Shown: positions 15,856 to 24,736, numbered from the stretch's first letter. The stretch is DNA of 64,000 nucleotides from Arthrobacter sp. MA-N2 (GCF_000517125.1 NZ_KI912155.1:745707-809706); one strand, 5' to 3'. The notes: generated by a model not told the origin, from the sequence alone. Made by a program: numbers and translations.

Positions 15856-16667
15856 TGGTGCGCCTGCGTTTCCTGGAGCCGCTTGATGAACCAGCGTGAT
15901 TGTTCGGGCCCGTAGGGCAGGACCGGGATCGCTTTGGTGGCGTCCGACGGCGTGTCCCGGATCGACTGCATCGCTTGCCGTACCGCGGTGGACATGGTGT
16001 CCGCCATGGTTTTTACGAATTGGTCGCTGCAGGGTTGACCGTGGCCGGGGACGAGGAATTCGTAGCGGTGGCGCAGGGCCGAGATGTGCCGCAGCACGTC
16101 TGCCCAATCCTCCGGGTACGAGTCCTCGAACGACGGGTGCGCGCCGTGTTCCACGAGGTCTCCCGCGAAGAGGGTGCTTGGCGTGCCCACCAGGAGGTCG
16201 CCGTCGGTATGGCCGCGGCCCAGGTAGAACAAGGTGGCGGTCAGTCCGCCCAGGTCAACCAGGACGGGCTGGTCCTTGACGATCGCGTTGGGGATGACGA
16301 GCTCGACGGCGTCGCCCTCGCCCGCTGCCATCTCCGGTTCGGTGGCGGAGACGAAGCGGCGCTGGTGGTCGCCGTCGTCGTCGATTGTTGCCGCACAGTT
16401 GACGTGCCCCCAGAACTCCGTGACGCCGTCGTCCGCAAAGACCGCGTTGCCGAAGTAGTGGTCGTAGTGGGCGTGGGTGTTCACGACGACCAGCGGCAGC
16501 TGGGTCTTTTCGCGGACCGCGGCGAGGATCTGCCGGCCTTGGCGGGGGCCGCAGCCGGTGTCGATCACCATGGCCCGTTCCGTACCTACTACAAGGCCGG
16601 TGTTGAGCAGGCACCCTTCGGTCTCCAACACGTAGTTGTCTGGGCCGACTTCGAGCCATGCTGACAT
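15852..16667 (-). CDS. Metallo-beta-lactamase-fold hydrolase
   Basis: A 271-residue soluble protein with the metallo-beta-lactamase fold: NTHAHYDHYFG near residues 84-94 (the HxHxDH metal site), GHTDGD near residue 157, and VPGHGQP near residue 220. Two zinc ions are expected. It is closest in layout to glyoxalase II/quinoprotein-relay type hydrolases rather than true beta-lactamases, and no signal peptide is present. ATG at 16667 is selected because GGAG stands 6 nt before it; the longer open frame upstream does not look coding. It converges on the CDF-like gene with 4 bp of overlap. Confidence 0.83.
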   Translation of the reverse strand: MSAWLEVGPDNYVLETEGCLLNTGLVVGTERAMVIDTGCGPRQGRQILAAVREKTQLPLVVVNTHAHYDHYFGNAVFADDGVTEFWGHVNCAATIDDDGDHQRRFVSATEPEMAAGEGDAVELVIPNAIVKDQPVLVDLGGLTATLFYLGRGHTDGDLLVGTPSTLFAGDLVEHGAHPSFEDSYPEDWADVLRHISALRHRYEFLVPGHGQPCSDQFVKTMADTMSTAVRQAMQSIRDTPSDATKAIPVLPYGPEQSRWFIKRLQETQAHH

Positions 16668-16884
16668 TGTTTCTCCGTCTTCAGTTGCGTTCCGGCGGTG
16701 TTCAGGCCTCGATTCTACCCACGTACGGCTGACAGGAACGTGAACTTGGCGCGCGTCCACAGGACGGACAAGTTGGCCGTGGCTGTTTCGTCTCAATGCA
16801 GGGCGAGGGGTTGGTTCGCCTGTAGCATTCCCCTTGTTTGCAGGTCCCGGGCTCAGTGGAAGCTGAAAGCTAAAGGAATAATTC

Positions 16885-17892
16885 ATGTCGACGCAGAATC
16901 CGTCCGTTCTGGCACTCCAGGTGCTGGGAATTATCGATGAAGTCTTGGCGGACTCTTCCCAGGCGACCGAGGCAGTGCGCGAACAACTTCGCTGGCACGT
17001 TGCAGCCCATCCGGGGCATCCGGAAGAGGCTCTGCTGGAACATTTGACTTCGCTGAGGCAGCAACATCAGGACCCGGCTGTGGAGAACCCGCTTACTCTC
17101 GTGGCACAGCCGTCCGAGCAGCCTGGCAACGCGCGGCTGGAGGCGGTGCTCAGGGACCGGATGCTGATGACCGCTTTCCAGCCGGTTTTCAACCTCACCA
17201 CTTCTGCGGTGGTGGGGGCAGAGGCTCTGACCCGTTTCGTCAGCGACGGCGGAGACCCAGCCGATTATTGGTTCGCAGAAGCCGAGGACACGGGGCTCCG
17301 CACGGATCTTGAATTCGCGGCGTTGGAGTCGGGGCTCAAGGCCGCAGTGGATCTGCCGCCCCACCTTTTCGTTGCCTTGAAGCTCTCCCATTCGGTCTGC
17401 CTGGATCCGCGCCTTCCTTCGCTTTTCGATGAAACTCCGGTGTCGCCTGCACGGATGGTCCTTGAAATTTCCGGACAGTTCCCGCCGGACCAGACTGCCG
17501 AGCTCGACGCCGCGGTAGCTCCGCTGCGCAGTTCCGGTGTGCGGTTGTCCATCGAAAATACGGGTTCGTACTTTGCTGCGGTTCGCCATATCCTTCGGCT
17601 CAAGCCGGAGATGATCAAACTGGACCGGAGCCTGACGGCGGGCCTGGACCAGGATCCCCTTCGGCAGGAACTTGTCGAGGCGGAGGTCGGGTTCGCGCGC
17701 GACGTCGGTGCGGTCTTGAGCGCCCAACGCATCGAAACGGGGGCGGAGCTCGCCGCTATTGCCAGGTTGGGGATTACCGTGGGACAGGGCTTTCACTTGG
17801 GGCGGCCCTCGGTCCAGCCCGGCGACTGGGCCATGTGGGCCGGGCGCAACGGGCATCTGACCTTCCCGGGGCCGAGCGGCATGCTGGCTTAG
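16885..17892 (+). CDS. EAL-domain protein with degenerate active site
   Basis: A 335-residue cytosolic protein. Residues 1-85 are helical and unrelated to known sensors; residues 90-325 form an EAL (c-di-GMP phosphodiesterase) domain. The EAL triad itself is present (GAEALTRF, residues 111-118), but the metal-binding Asn of the next block is Lys (ALKLS), the DDFG loop reads IENTGSY, and the AEGVET block reads AQRIET. Most metal ligands are therefore lost, so it is more likely a c-di-GMP binding or regulatory protein than an active enzyme. AAAGGA precedes the ATG. No GGDEF partner lies nearby. Confidence 0.82.
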   Translation: MSTQNPSVLALQVLGIIDEVLADSSQATEAVREQLRWHVAAHPGHPEEALLEHLTSLRQQHQDPAVENPLTLVAQPSEQPGNARLEAVLRDRMLMTAFQPVFNLTTSAVVGAEALTRFVSDGGDPADYWFAEAEDTGLRTDLEFAALESGLKAAVDLPPHLFVALKLSHSVCLDPRLPSLFDETPVSPARMVLEISGQFPPDQTAELDAAVAPLRSSGVRLSIENTGSYFAAVRHILRLKPEMIKLDRSLTAGLDQDPLRQELVEAEVGFARDVGAVLSAQRIETGAELAAIARLGITVGQGFHLGRPSVQPGDWAMWAGRNGHLTFPGPSGMLA

Positions 17893-18038
17893 CAGGCTGA
17901 GTTCGGCACGGGGCAACGGGCGACGTCGGCGCTGACCTCTTGCTTCTCTCGCTGCCTTCTGCTTCTCTGGCACTACCGGGCCGCCGACGTGCTACTTCCG
18001 GTGCGCACCGTGCCCGGTTGAAGGGACGTGAGACCACT

Positions 18039-19547
18039 ATGACTTCTCTGTGGCTGGACGCGCGCGAGGCTTCCGGAGGCGGCACGAGCCCGGATGAATT
18101 CACCCCCGGGAACAGTTACGACGCCGTGGTGGTGGGCGCCGGAATCACGGGCTTGGTGACAGCTCTCATGCTGGCCCGGACCGGGAGCACCGTCATGGTT
18201 CTGGAGGCCCGGCATGTGGGCGCAGTCAACACCGGCAACACCACGGCCAAGTTGAGCTTGTTGCAGGGCACCGCCCTGTCCGCGCTCCGTAGCCAGTACT
18301 CGGTGAATGTGGTCCGTGCCTATGTGGACGCGAACCGGGCGGCGCAGAAGTGGTTGCTGGACTACCTCGAGGGGCGGGGCGTGCCGTTCCAGTATCGGGA
18401 TGCCTACACTTTCGCCACGACGCCGGCGGGCGCGGAACGGCTCCGCGCGGAAGCAACGGTGGCCCGGGCTGCCGGGCTCAACGTGAAGTCAACGCAGGAG
18501 ACCGGGCTGCCGTTCGCCGTCGACGGCGCCTTGCGGCTGGCGAAGCAGGCCCAGTTCAATCCCATGGACGTGTTGGACGCGCTGGCCGCGGATGTTCGGG
18601 CTGCCGGCGGGAGCATTGTGGAGGGCGTGCGGGTCATGAACGTCCACAACGGCAATCCCTTGACGGTGGTCACCAGGCGAGGCGAGGTCCGGGCCCACCA
18701 CGTGGTGCTGGGTACCGGGACGCCTATCCTGAATCGCGGGCTCTATTTCGCCAAGCTGCGCACCAACCGCTCCTATGCCGCGGCGTTGCGGCTGCCGGAA
18801 GGCATGAGCCCGCCGCCAGGAATGTACCTTTCCGCGGAGCCTCCCACCCGCTCGCTGCGGGACTATCCAGTGCCCGACGGCGGGGCGTTGCTTCTGGTGG
18901 GCGGGTTCGGGCATGCGGGTGGCCGGGAGCCGTCGCCCCAGGCCCATGTGGACGAAATGCTTGCGTGGGCCCGGCAGTATTATCCGGGTGCGGAGGTGAC
19001 GCACACCTGGTCTGCCCAGGACTACCAGGCCACCAATCTCATGCCGTTCTTCGGCAAGCTTCCGCGGGGCCATGGCAGGATCCTGTTCGGGACCGGCTAC
19101 AACAAGTGGGGCATGACCAACGGTGTGGCGGCGGCGCTGGACATCACGGCCACGATCCGCGGCGAAAAGCTGGAGTGGGCCCACACGATCCACCACCGGA
19201 TCACGTCCCCTCGCGGCGCCGCGTCCACGATTTCGGTCAATGTGGAGACGCAACGGCAGAATTTCCGGGACAAGGCAGCCTTGAAGGAATTGCCTCCCAT
19301 CACGGAGGAAACCAGTCCTGCCGAGGGCACGGGTGTCACCGGGCTTTTCCATGGGAAGCCTGCGGCTGTCTGCACGGTGGATGGCGTGGTGTGCCGGGTG
19401 TCCGCGGAATGTGCGCACTTGGGTGGCATCCTGCGCTGGAACGACGCCGAGAGGTCCTGGGACTGCCCGCTGCACGGCTCGCGGTTCTCTGCTGCGGGCA
19501 AGCTCCTGGAGGGACCGGCGACGCATAATTTGTTCAAGTTGCAGTAG
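18039..19547 (+). CDS. FAD-dependent oxidoreductase fused to a Rieske [2Fe-2S] domain
   Basis: A 502-residue two-domain redox protein. Residues 25-385 form a DAO/glycine-oxidase-like FAD domain: YDAVVVGAGITGLVTAL near residue 27 is the GxGxxG dinucleotide loop, and LFGTGYNKWGMTNG near residue 347 closes the FAD site. From about residue 430 a Rieske domain follows, with SAECAHLGGIL and DCPLHGSRF supplying the two Cys-x-His ligand pairs. The combination is a known family in soil bacteria, thought to oxidise amines or similar substrates with electrons passed through the cluster; the substrate is unknown. ATG at 18039 directly precedes the domain, with AAGGGA 12 nt upstream. Confidence 0.88.
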   Translation: MTSLWLDAREASGGGTSPDEFTPGNSYDAVVVGAGITGLVTALMLARTGSTVMVLEARHVGAVNTGNTTAKLSLLQGTALSALRSQYSVNVVRAYVDANRAAQKWLLDYLEGRGVPFQYRDAYTFATTPAGAERLRAEATVARAAGLNVKSTQETGLPFAVDGALRLAKQAQFNPMDVLDALAADVRAAGGSIVEGVRVMNVHNGNPLTVVTRRGEVRAHHVVLGTGTPILNRGLYFAKLRTNRSYAAALRLPEGMSPPPGMYLSAEPPTRSLRDYPVPDGGALLLVGGFGHAGGREPSPQAHVDEMLAWARQYYPGAEVTHTWSAQDYQATNLMPFFGKLPRGHGRILFGTGYNKWGMTNGVAAALDITATIRGEKLEWAHTIHHRITSPRGAASTISVNVETQRQNFRDKAALKELPPITEETSPAEGTGVTGLFHGKPAAVCTVDGVVCRVSAECAHLGGILRWNDAERSWDCPLHGSRFSAAGKLLEGPATHNLFKLQ

Positions 19548-19560
19548 GGGCGGGGCGCGT

Positions 19561-20586
19561 TCAGACCGTCGACGAGCTCGTCAACAGCCAGGTGATGAGT
19601 TCCGCAATCCCGAGCATCGGCAGGCACAGGATGAGGTTGATCCGTTTGTTGTCCCTCAGGACGGCAACGAATTCCCGCAGAAAGGCGCCGGGTACGTAGT
19701 ATCTGGCGGTTGGAGCGCCTACTACCGCAGCATCGATGCCATGCCGACGGGACAGCAGGGCGGCCCGCGGAGCGTGATAGTTGTTGGTGCACACAAGCAG
19801 TGGCCCGTGGACACCCCTTGCCTTAAGCAAGGCCACGGAATACTCGAGGTTTTCGCGAGTATTCGTAGCCCGGTTCTCCTCCAGCACGTGCACGCCCGCG
19901 ACGTCTTGAGTCAGGAGGTACTCCTTCATGGCTGCGGACTCCGGCCTCGGTTCATCGAAGCCCTGTCCCCCGGAAGGAACCAACAGAGGCTTGGCGTGAG
20001 TGCCGGCGTTGTATATCTCCAAGGCCTTGTTCAGCCGGGCGGCGAGCAGCGGGGGTACCTTCCCGCCGATGAGACCGGAGCCCAGGATGATGATGGCGGC
20101 CGGGTTCGGGTCAAAGCGCGCCTTGGAATACAACAGCGCGTAACCGAGGAAAGCCACGAATGCGCACCCCACATATGCGGCCAGGAAGAACCCCAGTACC
20201 GCGAACCCGTAGAGCGCAGGGTGTCGCTCGTCCTTGAGCAAAAGGAACGCCGCCACAGGCGTGAGTATCACGGCCAGTCCGACCGCGAAGGGCAACAGGC
20301 TGCTGATCCCGGGGCCTTCCTTCCGGATCATCGTGACTCCGTTCGCGATCAGGAACCCGGCGAACACCAACGCACACAGCGGTGGGCAAAGCAGCGCACC
20401 GACGTACAACAAGGTGGACGCCAGGCCGAAGGACGCGAGGAAACCAGAGAGGAAACCCAGACAGGCCAGCAGTAGGAACCACACCGCGGCGACGAGCAGC
20501 ACGCCGTTTCGCAGCCGCCGCTTGTCTGAGCGGTATGAGGCAAGGAAGAGCACAGCGAAGAGGAGACCAAGGACCAAGCTCAGCAT
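19561..20586 (-). CDS. YdcF-family (DUF218) membrane protein
   Basis: A 341-residue membrane protein. About six to eight hydrophobic helices occupy residues 1-165, followed by the DUF218/YdcF Rossmann-like domain beginning AAIIILGSGLIGGKVPPLL near residue 170, with LLVPSGGQGFDEPRPES, EENRATNTRENLEYS and LLVCTNNYHAPRA, the typical conserved blocks. ElyC/SanA/YdcF proteins act in envelope biogenesis, and some bind S-adenosylmethionine; the role of this long actinobacterial form is not known. AAGG lies 6 nt before the ATG. A last hydrophobic segment ends the protein. It is convergent with the FAD/Rieske gene with 13 bp between. Confidence 0.85.
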   Translation of the reverse strand: MLSLVLGLLFAVLFLASYRSDKRRLRNGVLLVAAVWFLLLACLGFLSGFLASFGLASTLLYVGALLCPPLCALVFAGFLIANGVTMIRKEGPGISSLLPFAVGLAVILTPVAAFLLLKDERHPALYGFAVLGFFLAAYVGCAFVAFLGYALLYSKARFDPNPAAIIILGSGLIGGKVPPLLAARLNKALEIYNAGTHAKPLLVPSGGQGFDEPRPESAAMKEYLLTQDVAGVHVLEENRATNTRENLEYSVALLKARGVHGPLLVCTNNYHAPRAALLSRRHGIDAAVVGAPTARYYVPGAFLREFVAVLRDNKRINLILCLPMLGIAELITWLLTSSSTV

Positions 20587-20815
20587 TTTCAACCTTCCAA
20601 GGATGCAGGGCACATGCTGGCTGTCTGGCACGTGCCCTACGGGACCATCATCGAAGAAGGGACCGCGCATTTCCTGTCCGGCCCATCGACTGCCGCTTGT
20701 AGTAGTGCCAAGGTGCGGGATGGTGACGTCGCTGGCGGAACCCGCCGGATCCCGGCGTGGAAGGCTTGGGCAGCTTGCACGTCATTGTTGCAAGGAGTGA
20801 ATTCGCCCCGGGCGG

Positions 20816-20962
20816 TTAGTCGCCGGGGCGTACGGGCTCATTGCTGCCCGATTCTCCATTCGAATTTCGGTCAGCGTCGTCACAATCACTGCAGCGACCA
20901 ACGAATTGATGAGGGCAGTCGGGCCGGCCCTCGCCCTCCCCGCAGAGCAACGTAACTTTCAT
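20816..20962 (-). CDS. Small Cys-rich protein (48 aa), possible
   Basis: This frame encodes a 48-residue protein starting MKVTLLCGEGEG, with cysteines at residues 7, 16, 24 and 27 and a histidine at 18 (DCPHQFVGRCSDC), a spacing that could bind zinc. The C-terminal half is polar (Asn, Ser, Gly, Asp). TAGGCT on the minus strand ends 6 nt before the ATG, so it may be leaderless. It lies in the 547-bp gap between the two YdcF-family genes, which otherwise holds only a GC hairpin at 20804-20830. I do not recognise a family; the codon pattern is consistent with coding, but the evidence is modest. Confidence 0.42.
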   Translation of the reverse strand: MKVTLLCGEGEGRPDCPHQFVGRCSDCDDADRNSNGESGSNEPVRPGD

Positions 20963-20968
20963 TCCCGC

Positions 20969-20974
20969 AGCCTA
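20969..20974 (-). promoter_or_regulatory. -10 box 6 nt before the small Cys-rich ORF
   Basis: TAGGCT (TANNNT class) on the minus strand lies 6 nt before the ATG at 20962. Confidence 0.33.
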
Positions 20975-21133
20975 GTCCCACGCGCGGGCTCGGGCAAAGG
21001 CCTCGGTGTGCCACGGACGATCAGTTGCTTGCAGTAGACGGGCCATGCACTGATACGTCTCAGCGTCAGCAGCTAGTAGTCTTGGATCCAGTGCAGCGAA
21101 GCCGCCCACATCCCGCTTTGGCCAGAGGACGGT

Positions 21134-21739
21134 ATGACTCTTCTCCGCGATAACGAAACAAAGCCCACGCAGCCCAAGCGTTGGAAGCGCCGGCTTCGCC
21201 AGGCATTGACTGTGATCATCGCCTTCGTGACCGTCTGGGCCATTGCCGGCATCTTTCTTTATGTTGCACCCCCTGCTGACGAACCCCAACACGCGGATGT
21301 GCTGTTCGTCCTGGGGCCGCCGGATCAACGCATGGCCTACGCCGAACAGCTGATGCAACAGGGGTATGCACCCACGCTTGCGGTCTCAAGTCCAGTAGGG
21401 AAAGACGGCAGATTCGCCGCAAAGGTATGTGGCGCTCAGCGCTCGTACCGGATTATCTGCTTCAACCCAGATCCGTTCACCACGCAGGGCGAAGCACAGG
21501 CACTGAAAAAGCTGTCCGCCCAGTACGGGTGGAAAAGCGCGGACGTTCTCACCGTCCAGTTCCACGTCACCCGGGCAAGAGTGATTATGGGCCGCTGCTA
21601 CGGAGGGGAGCTGCACATGGTTGCCGAGCGCAGGAGTTTGCCGCTGATCTCCTTGACCAGCCGTACTGGCTCCTGGGCGTACCAGTACCTCTATCAGACC
21701 GCGGCCTTCGTCAAAGTGGCGATCCACCCGGAGTGCTGA
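21134..21739 (+). CDS. Short YdcF/SanA-like (DUF218) protein
   Basis: A 201-residue protein with a basic N-terminus (KRWKRRLRQ), one membrane anchor at residues 25-45 and a DUF218-like domain exposed outside: DVLFVLGPPDQRMAYAEQLM, then GKDGRFAAKVCG, TTQGEAQALKKL and VTVQFHVTRARVIM-like blocks that match SanA/YdcF order. Compared with the neighbour at 19561 it lacks the multi-helix N-terminal region and keeps a single anchor. SanA-type proteins affect envelope permeability. GAGG lies 6 nt before the ATG. Two cysteines (residues 100 and 110) flank a short loop. Confidence 0.78.
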   Translation: MTLLRDNETKPTQPKRWKRRLRQALTVIIAFVTVWAIAGIFLYVAPPADEPQHADVLFVLGPPDQRMAYAEQLMQQGYAPTLAVSSPVGKDGRFAAKVCGAQRSYRIICFNPDPFTTQGEAQALKKLSAQYGWKSADVLTVQFHVTRARVIMGRCYGGELHMVAERRSLPLISLTSRTGSWAYQYLYQTAAFVKVAIHPEC

Positions 21740-21826
21740 AGTCAATGCGTGAGCGCGATGAGTCGAGGGCAGCGCTCCCGGTCGCAATAACCGAACCCCG
21801 GGAGGCACCCGGAAATTCAGCGCCGC

Positions 21827-21832
21827 TATCCT
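21827..21832 (+). promoter_or_regulatory. -10 box 6 nt before the 47-aa membrane-protein start
   Basis: TATCCT (TANNNT class) ends 6 nt before the ATG at 21839; no Shine-Dalgarno lies between them. Confidence 0.4.
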
Positions 21833-21838
21833 CCCCAC

Positions 21839-21982
21839 ATGAGGAACTACAGCACGGGATATCGAGCCTGGGATGAACGACGCGAGCGTCGAATAAGGTT
21901 TCGGCGGAAACTGTCCTACGTTGGATTAGGGGTATTGGCTGCCGCCACTATTCTCGTTGTCACGGTTGCTCTCCGCCACTGA
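21839..21982 (+). CDS. Very small basic single-pass membrane protein (47 aa)
   Basis: This frame encodes 47 residues. Residues 9-24 are highly basic (RAWDERRERRIRFRRK), residues 26-45 are one hydrophobic helix (SYVGLGVLAAATILVVTVAL), and the chain ends RH. It shares the YVGLGVLA core and the abrupt basic C-terminus with the gene at 14995, so these two are probably homologues. TATCCT ends 6 nt before the ATG and there is no ribosome site, consistent with a leaderless mRNA. A GC-rich hairpin at 21986-22009 follows its stop and could terminate it. A longer reading frame overlapping it has no support. Function unknown. Confidence 0.62.
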   Translation: MRNYSTGYRAWDERRERRIRFRRKLSYVGLGVLAAATILVVTVALRH

Positions 21983-21985
21983 AGC

Positions 21986-22009
21986 AGACGCCCGGGGCGT
22001 GCGGCGTCT
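21986..22009 (+). terminator. GC-rich hairpin after the 47-aa gene
   Basis: AGACGCC and GGCGTCT pair perfectly across a 10-nt loop, 4 bp after the stop at 21982. There is no run of T, so it is a candidate terminator only. Confidence 0.35.
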
Positions 22010-22102
22010 CCGCCGCGCATTATAGCGCGAGTGTGCCGCCGTCGTATCCATCCGGAATCGTAACCAAGCGGCGCCGGCTGATGAATCAAGGGTCTGCTCG
22101 GA

Positions 22103-22108
22103 TAGCCT
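22103..22108 (+). promoter_or_regulatory. -10 box of a leaderless response-regulator transcript
   Basis: TAGCCT (TANNNT class) ends 6 nt before the ATG at 22115. Confidence 0.4.
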
Positions 22109-22114
22109 TCGACT

Positions 22115-22774
22115 ATGGGGGACACGGAGTGGGTTCGGCGGGTGCTGGTTGTTGAAGATCAACCATTCATGCGCGGGCTTGTCGCCGAGGCCTTAAGGAG
22201 CGCGGAATTCGAAGTGCGCGCTTGTGCGTCCTCGTCAGAGGCCATATCCATGTTCGCGGCTGTCGATCCTGATGTTCTGGTGACTGACATCGATTTGGGT
22301 TCCCGGCCCAACGGGGTCGAGCTGGCGCACGTCGCGAAGGCTCTCTCGCCGGGGTGCGCCATCGTCTTCCTTACCAACTATCCGTCGGAAACTCCCTTTT
22401 CCGAGTTACCGGCGGGATCAACCTTCGTCAACAAGGGGTCCCTTGACTCCGTGGACGGCCTCATCAGTGCAGTGAACTCGACCCTGGTAGAGCTTGCCGT
22501 CACGGTGGCTCCCCCTTTGGCGTCGGACGCGGCAAAGATCGGCGCTCTGACCCGCGTACAGCTGGATACCCTCCGCATGATCGCGGAGGGCTGGTCGAAC
22601 GCTGAAATCGCCAAACAACGGGGAAGCAGCATCCGCTCCGTGGAGAAGGCTGTTTCGCGCACGTTCGAGGCCTTGGGCCTGAACCGAAGTCCGAGCGTCA
22701 ATGCGCGGGTTGCCGCGGCAACGCTGTACGCGCGCACGTTTGGGTGGCCGGTTCCTGCCGATAGCGATACATGA
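22115..22774 (+). CDS. Response regulator, REC plus LuxR-type helix-turn-helix
   Basis: A 219-residue two-domain regulator. The receiver domain (residues 9-120) has VLVVEDQPF with the acidic pair, VTDIDLGS with the phospho-acceptor aspartate near residue 58, LTNYPS in place of the usual Thr/Ser block, and NKG with the conserved lysine. The LuxR-type domain (residues 145-210) has the recognition pattern LDTLRMIAEGWSNAEIAK and IRSVEKAVSRTFEALGL. It should be phosphorylated by the histidine kinase whose start overlaps its stop by 4 nt, then bind DNA. TAGCCT stands 6 nt before the ATG, so the mRNA appears leaderless. Its targets are unknown. Confidence 0.88.
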   Translation: MGDTEWVRRVLVVEDQPFMRGLVAEALRSAEFEVRACASSSEAISMFAAVDPDVLVTDIDLGSRPNGVELAHVAKALSPGCAIVFLTNYPSETPFSELPAGSTFVNKGSLDSVDGLISAVNSTLVELAVTVAPPLASDAAKIGALTRVQLDTLRMIAEGWSNAEIAKQRGSSIRSVEKAVSRTFEALGLNRSPSVNARVAAATLYARTFGWPVPADSDT

Positions 22775-24558
22775 GCGGCCGCTCCCCTGCGCACTGGGCC
22801 CGGGGTGTCGGCGGCAAGAATGCCCTGAGCCTCTGGTCGTGGCTTCTGACCGTGCCCTTGGCGCTGACGGTCATGAACATGTTCGATGGATCGAACGCGC
22901 TGGCTCAGACCGAATCGATCACGCTGGTTGGCGGAGGCTCCGGCATGGCGATCGTGCTATTCGTGCACGTCATGCTTGGTCTTTTGGGGATACTCCTCCG
23001 CCCTTTGATCACAGCACGGCCGAGCCTTAAAGGCCGAATGGCGACGGCGTTTGGCATCTTCGCATTATTGGGCGCCTCCCGCGCTCCCTTGGTGGTTTGG
23101 GCCGCGGAGGCCCTGAATATCGCAGACCTCAGCGAAGATCTCTGGGCCCGTATCCTCATCAACACCGTGATGGCCTTGGTCTTCCTCTCGGCGATCGCGA
23201 TTCTGGCAGACTCCATCCGCGGCCACGCCGTGCTTGAACGCCGGCTCCGCGCCGCCCAGGCTGCGATCGAGGGGCAGCAAGGGTTCGATGAAAACCGGCT
23301 GCGCTCGATCCGTTCCCACTATGTCGCCGAACTTTCCAAGCGCCTTGACGCGGCCTTGGCTCCCTGGATGATGACAACTCTCGACAGATCCTCGGCCTCA
23401 CTCCTGCTGCGGACGATCTCCGATGAGGTGGTCCGCCCGATGAGCCACGAACTCTTCCATGACCACACACCTTGGCCGCTTGAGACGGCCCCTCCGCGGC
23501 CGCCTTCCCGGGCAGAGCGCGCGCCGGGACTGGCGCATTTGATCCAAGCTGCGCCGATCGCATTGCCTGTCCTGCTCTTCGCATCACTCATTGCAGTGCG
23601 TCTGTTGACGGAATACGGGGTCCTCTTTCTGCTGGTTCAGTGGGTTGTGGGCGGAGGCATTCTGCTCGTCGGGAACGCCGTGGCTGCCCGGACGGTATGG
23701 AGGATCACCAGTCCCTTGTGGCGAATTTCCGCCATGACCCTCTGCTATGCGGGTACGGCTGCAGTTGGCGCCTCGGTGACCTGCCTACTTCAGGGCGCGT
23801 TCGGCTTTGCCCCGTTCTTCTACTGGTCCGCCATCTGGACCTATCCGTTGACTGCGCTCACTGTGGCGGTTATTCGAGCTGCTGAGAGTCAACGACGGCG
23901 GCATGAGGTCAGGCTGGCACACTCGCTGAATGAGCAACTCAAGCTTGCAGACCGCGCGCACCGAAAGCTGCTTCACACCCGCCGGAGGGTCGCTCGGATT
24001 CTGCACACCAACGTCCAGGGGAACCTGGTCTCAAGCGCCCTCGCTTTGGCTGTCCCTGGAGGGAACCACCCAGCAGAGGATCTTGCCCCGCAGCGCGTGA
24101 GTGACATCCTGACGCGTGCCATGGCTACTGCGCAGAGTGAAATCTTGGAGGAATCATCCGGGCAGGAGAGGCACGCCGCATCCAGTATCCGGGACCTGCT
24201 GAATACCTGGGGGCGCGTGCTGGAGCTTGAATGCGACATCGGCCCTGGAGTGTGGGCCCTATGCGACGAGGACCCCGCCAGGGCCGAGGCAGTCATCGAG
24301 GTATTCTCAGAAGGCTTCACCAACGCCATCCGCCACGGCGAACGGCGCCATGTCCGCGTCACAATGTCTGCCCAAGAGTCGCAGCAGGCACCAGCGGCTG
24401 CGGGCACCGGAGCCATTCACATTTCCATCAGCTCCCCTGGCCGGCTCCGGCGCCAGAACCGCCCCAGCCTCGGGATGACGACGCTTCAGGCCCTGTCCAC
24501 GGAAGTAACGCTCGGCGAGCATGGCGACGATGTGGTCCTGCGGGTGTCGCTTCCATGA
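22771..24558 (+). CDS. Membrane sensor histidine kinase-like protein
   Basis: A 595-residue membrane protein that overlaps the upstream response regulator by 4 nt (ATGA), so they form a two-component pair. Two hydrophobic blocks, residues 20-160 and 255-365, each hold several membrane helices. They are joined by a cytosolic segment, residues 165-250. After residue 375 comes a dimerisation-like helix with ARILHTNVQGNLVSSALAL, where His takes the phospho-acceptor position, and a C-terminal HATPase region (VIEVFSEGFTNAIRHGERRHV with the N box, then RPSLGMTTLQAL as G box). The kinase core is of the HisKA_3-related type found with LuxR partners. The signal is unknown. Confidence 0.83.
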   Translation: MSGRSPAHWARGVGGKNALSLWSWLLTVPLALTVMNMFDGSNALAQTESITLVGGGSGMAIVLFVHVMLGLLGILLRPLITARPSLKGRMATAFGIFALLGASRAPLVVWAAEALNIADLSEDLWARILINTVMALVFLSAIAILADSIRGHAVLERRLRAAQAAIEGQQGFDENRLRSIRSHYVAELSKRLDAALAPWMMTTLDRSSASLLLRTISDEVVRPMSHELFHDHTPWPLETAPPRPPSRAERAPGLAHLIQAAPIALPVLLFASLIAVRLLTEYGVLFLLVQWVVGGGILLVGNAVAARTVWRITSPLWRISAMTLCYAGTAAVGASVTCLLQGAFGFAPFFYWSAIWTYPLTALTVAVIRAAESQRRRHEVRLAHSLNEQLKLADRAHRKLLHTRRRVARILHTNVQGNLVSSALALAVPGGNHPAEDLAPQRVSDILTRAMATAQSEILEESSGQERHAASSIRDLLNTWGRVLELECDIGPGVWALCDEDPARAEAVIEVFSEGFTNAIRHGERRHVRVTMSAQESQQAPAAAGTGAIHISISSPGRLRRQNRPSLGMTTLQALSTEVTLGEHGDDVVLRVSLP

Positions 24559-24592
24559 GCCCCGGGCTCTAAGGCATCCTTAGCCTGGCGGT

Positions 24593-24730
24593 TCAATGGG
24601 TGAGCGCGATGGTGGACACAGCCACGGCGACTACGAAGAGCGCACCGACCCCCACAAGAACGAACAGATCCTGACGTGTCCTCCGGTGCCGCTTGCGTCG
24701 CCAGCCCGAACGGTATCCCCCATTGTTCAT
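24593..24730 (-). CDS. Very small basic single-pass membrane protein (45 aa)
   Basis: This frame encodes 45 residues. The N-terminal half is extremely basic (GWRRKRHRRTRQ), followed by one membrane helix (LFVLVGVGALFVVAVAVSTIAL) and the two-residue tail TH. TAGCCT ends 6 nt before the ATG and no ribosome site is present, again a leaderless arrangement. The architecture and the closing Ile-Ala-Leu before a basic tail match the genes at 14995 and 21839. It lies convergent with the histidine kinase and 98 bp before the end of the E2 gene. No known family. Confidence 0.6.
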   Translation of the reverse strand: MNNGGYRSGWRRKRHRRTRQDLFVLVGVGALFVVAVAVSTIALTH

Positions 24731-24736
24731 GACGTT

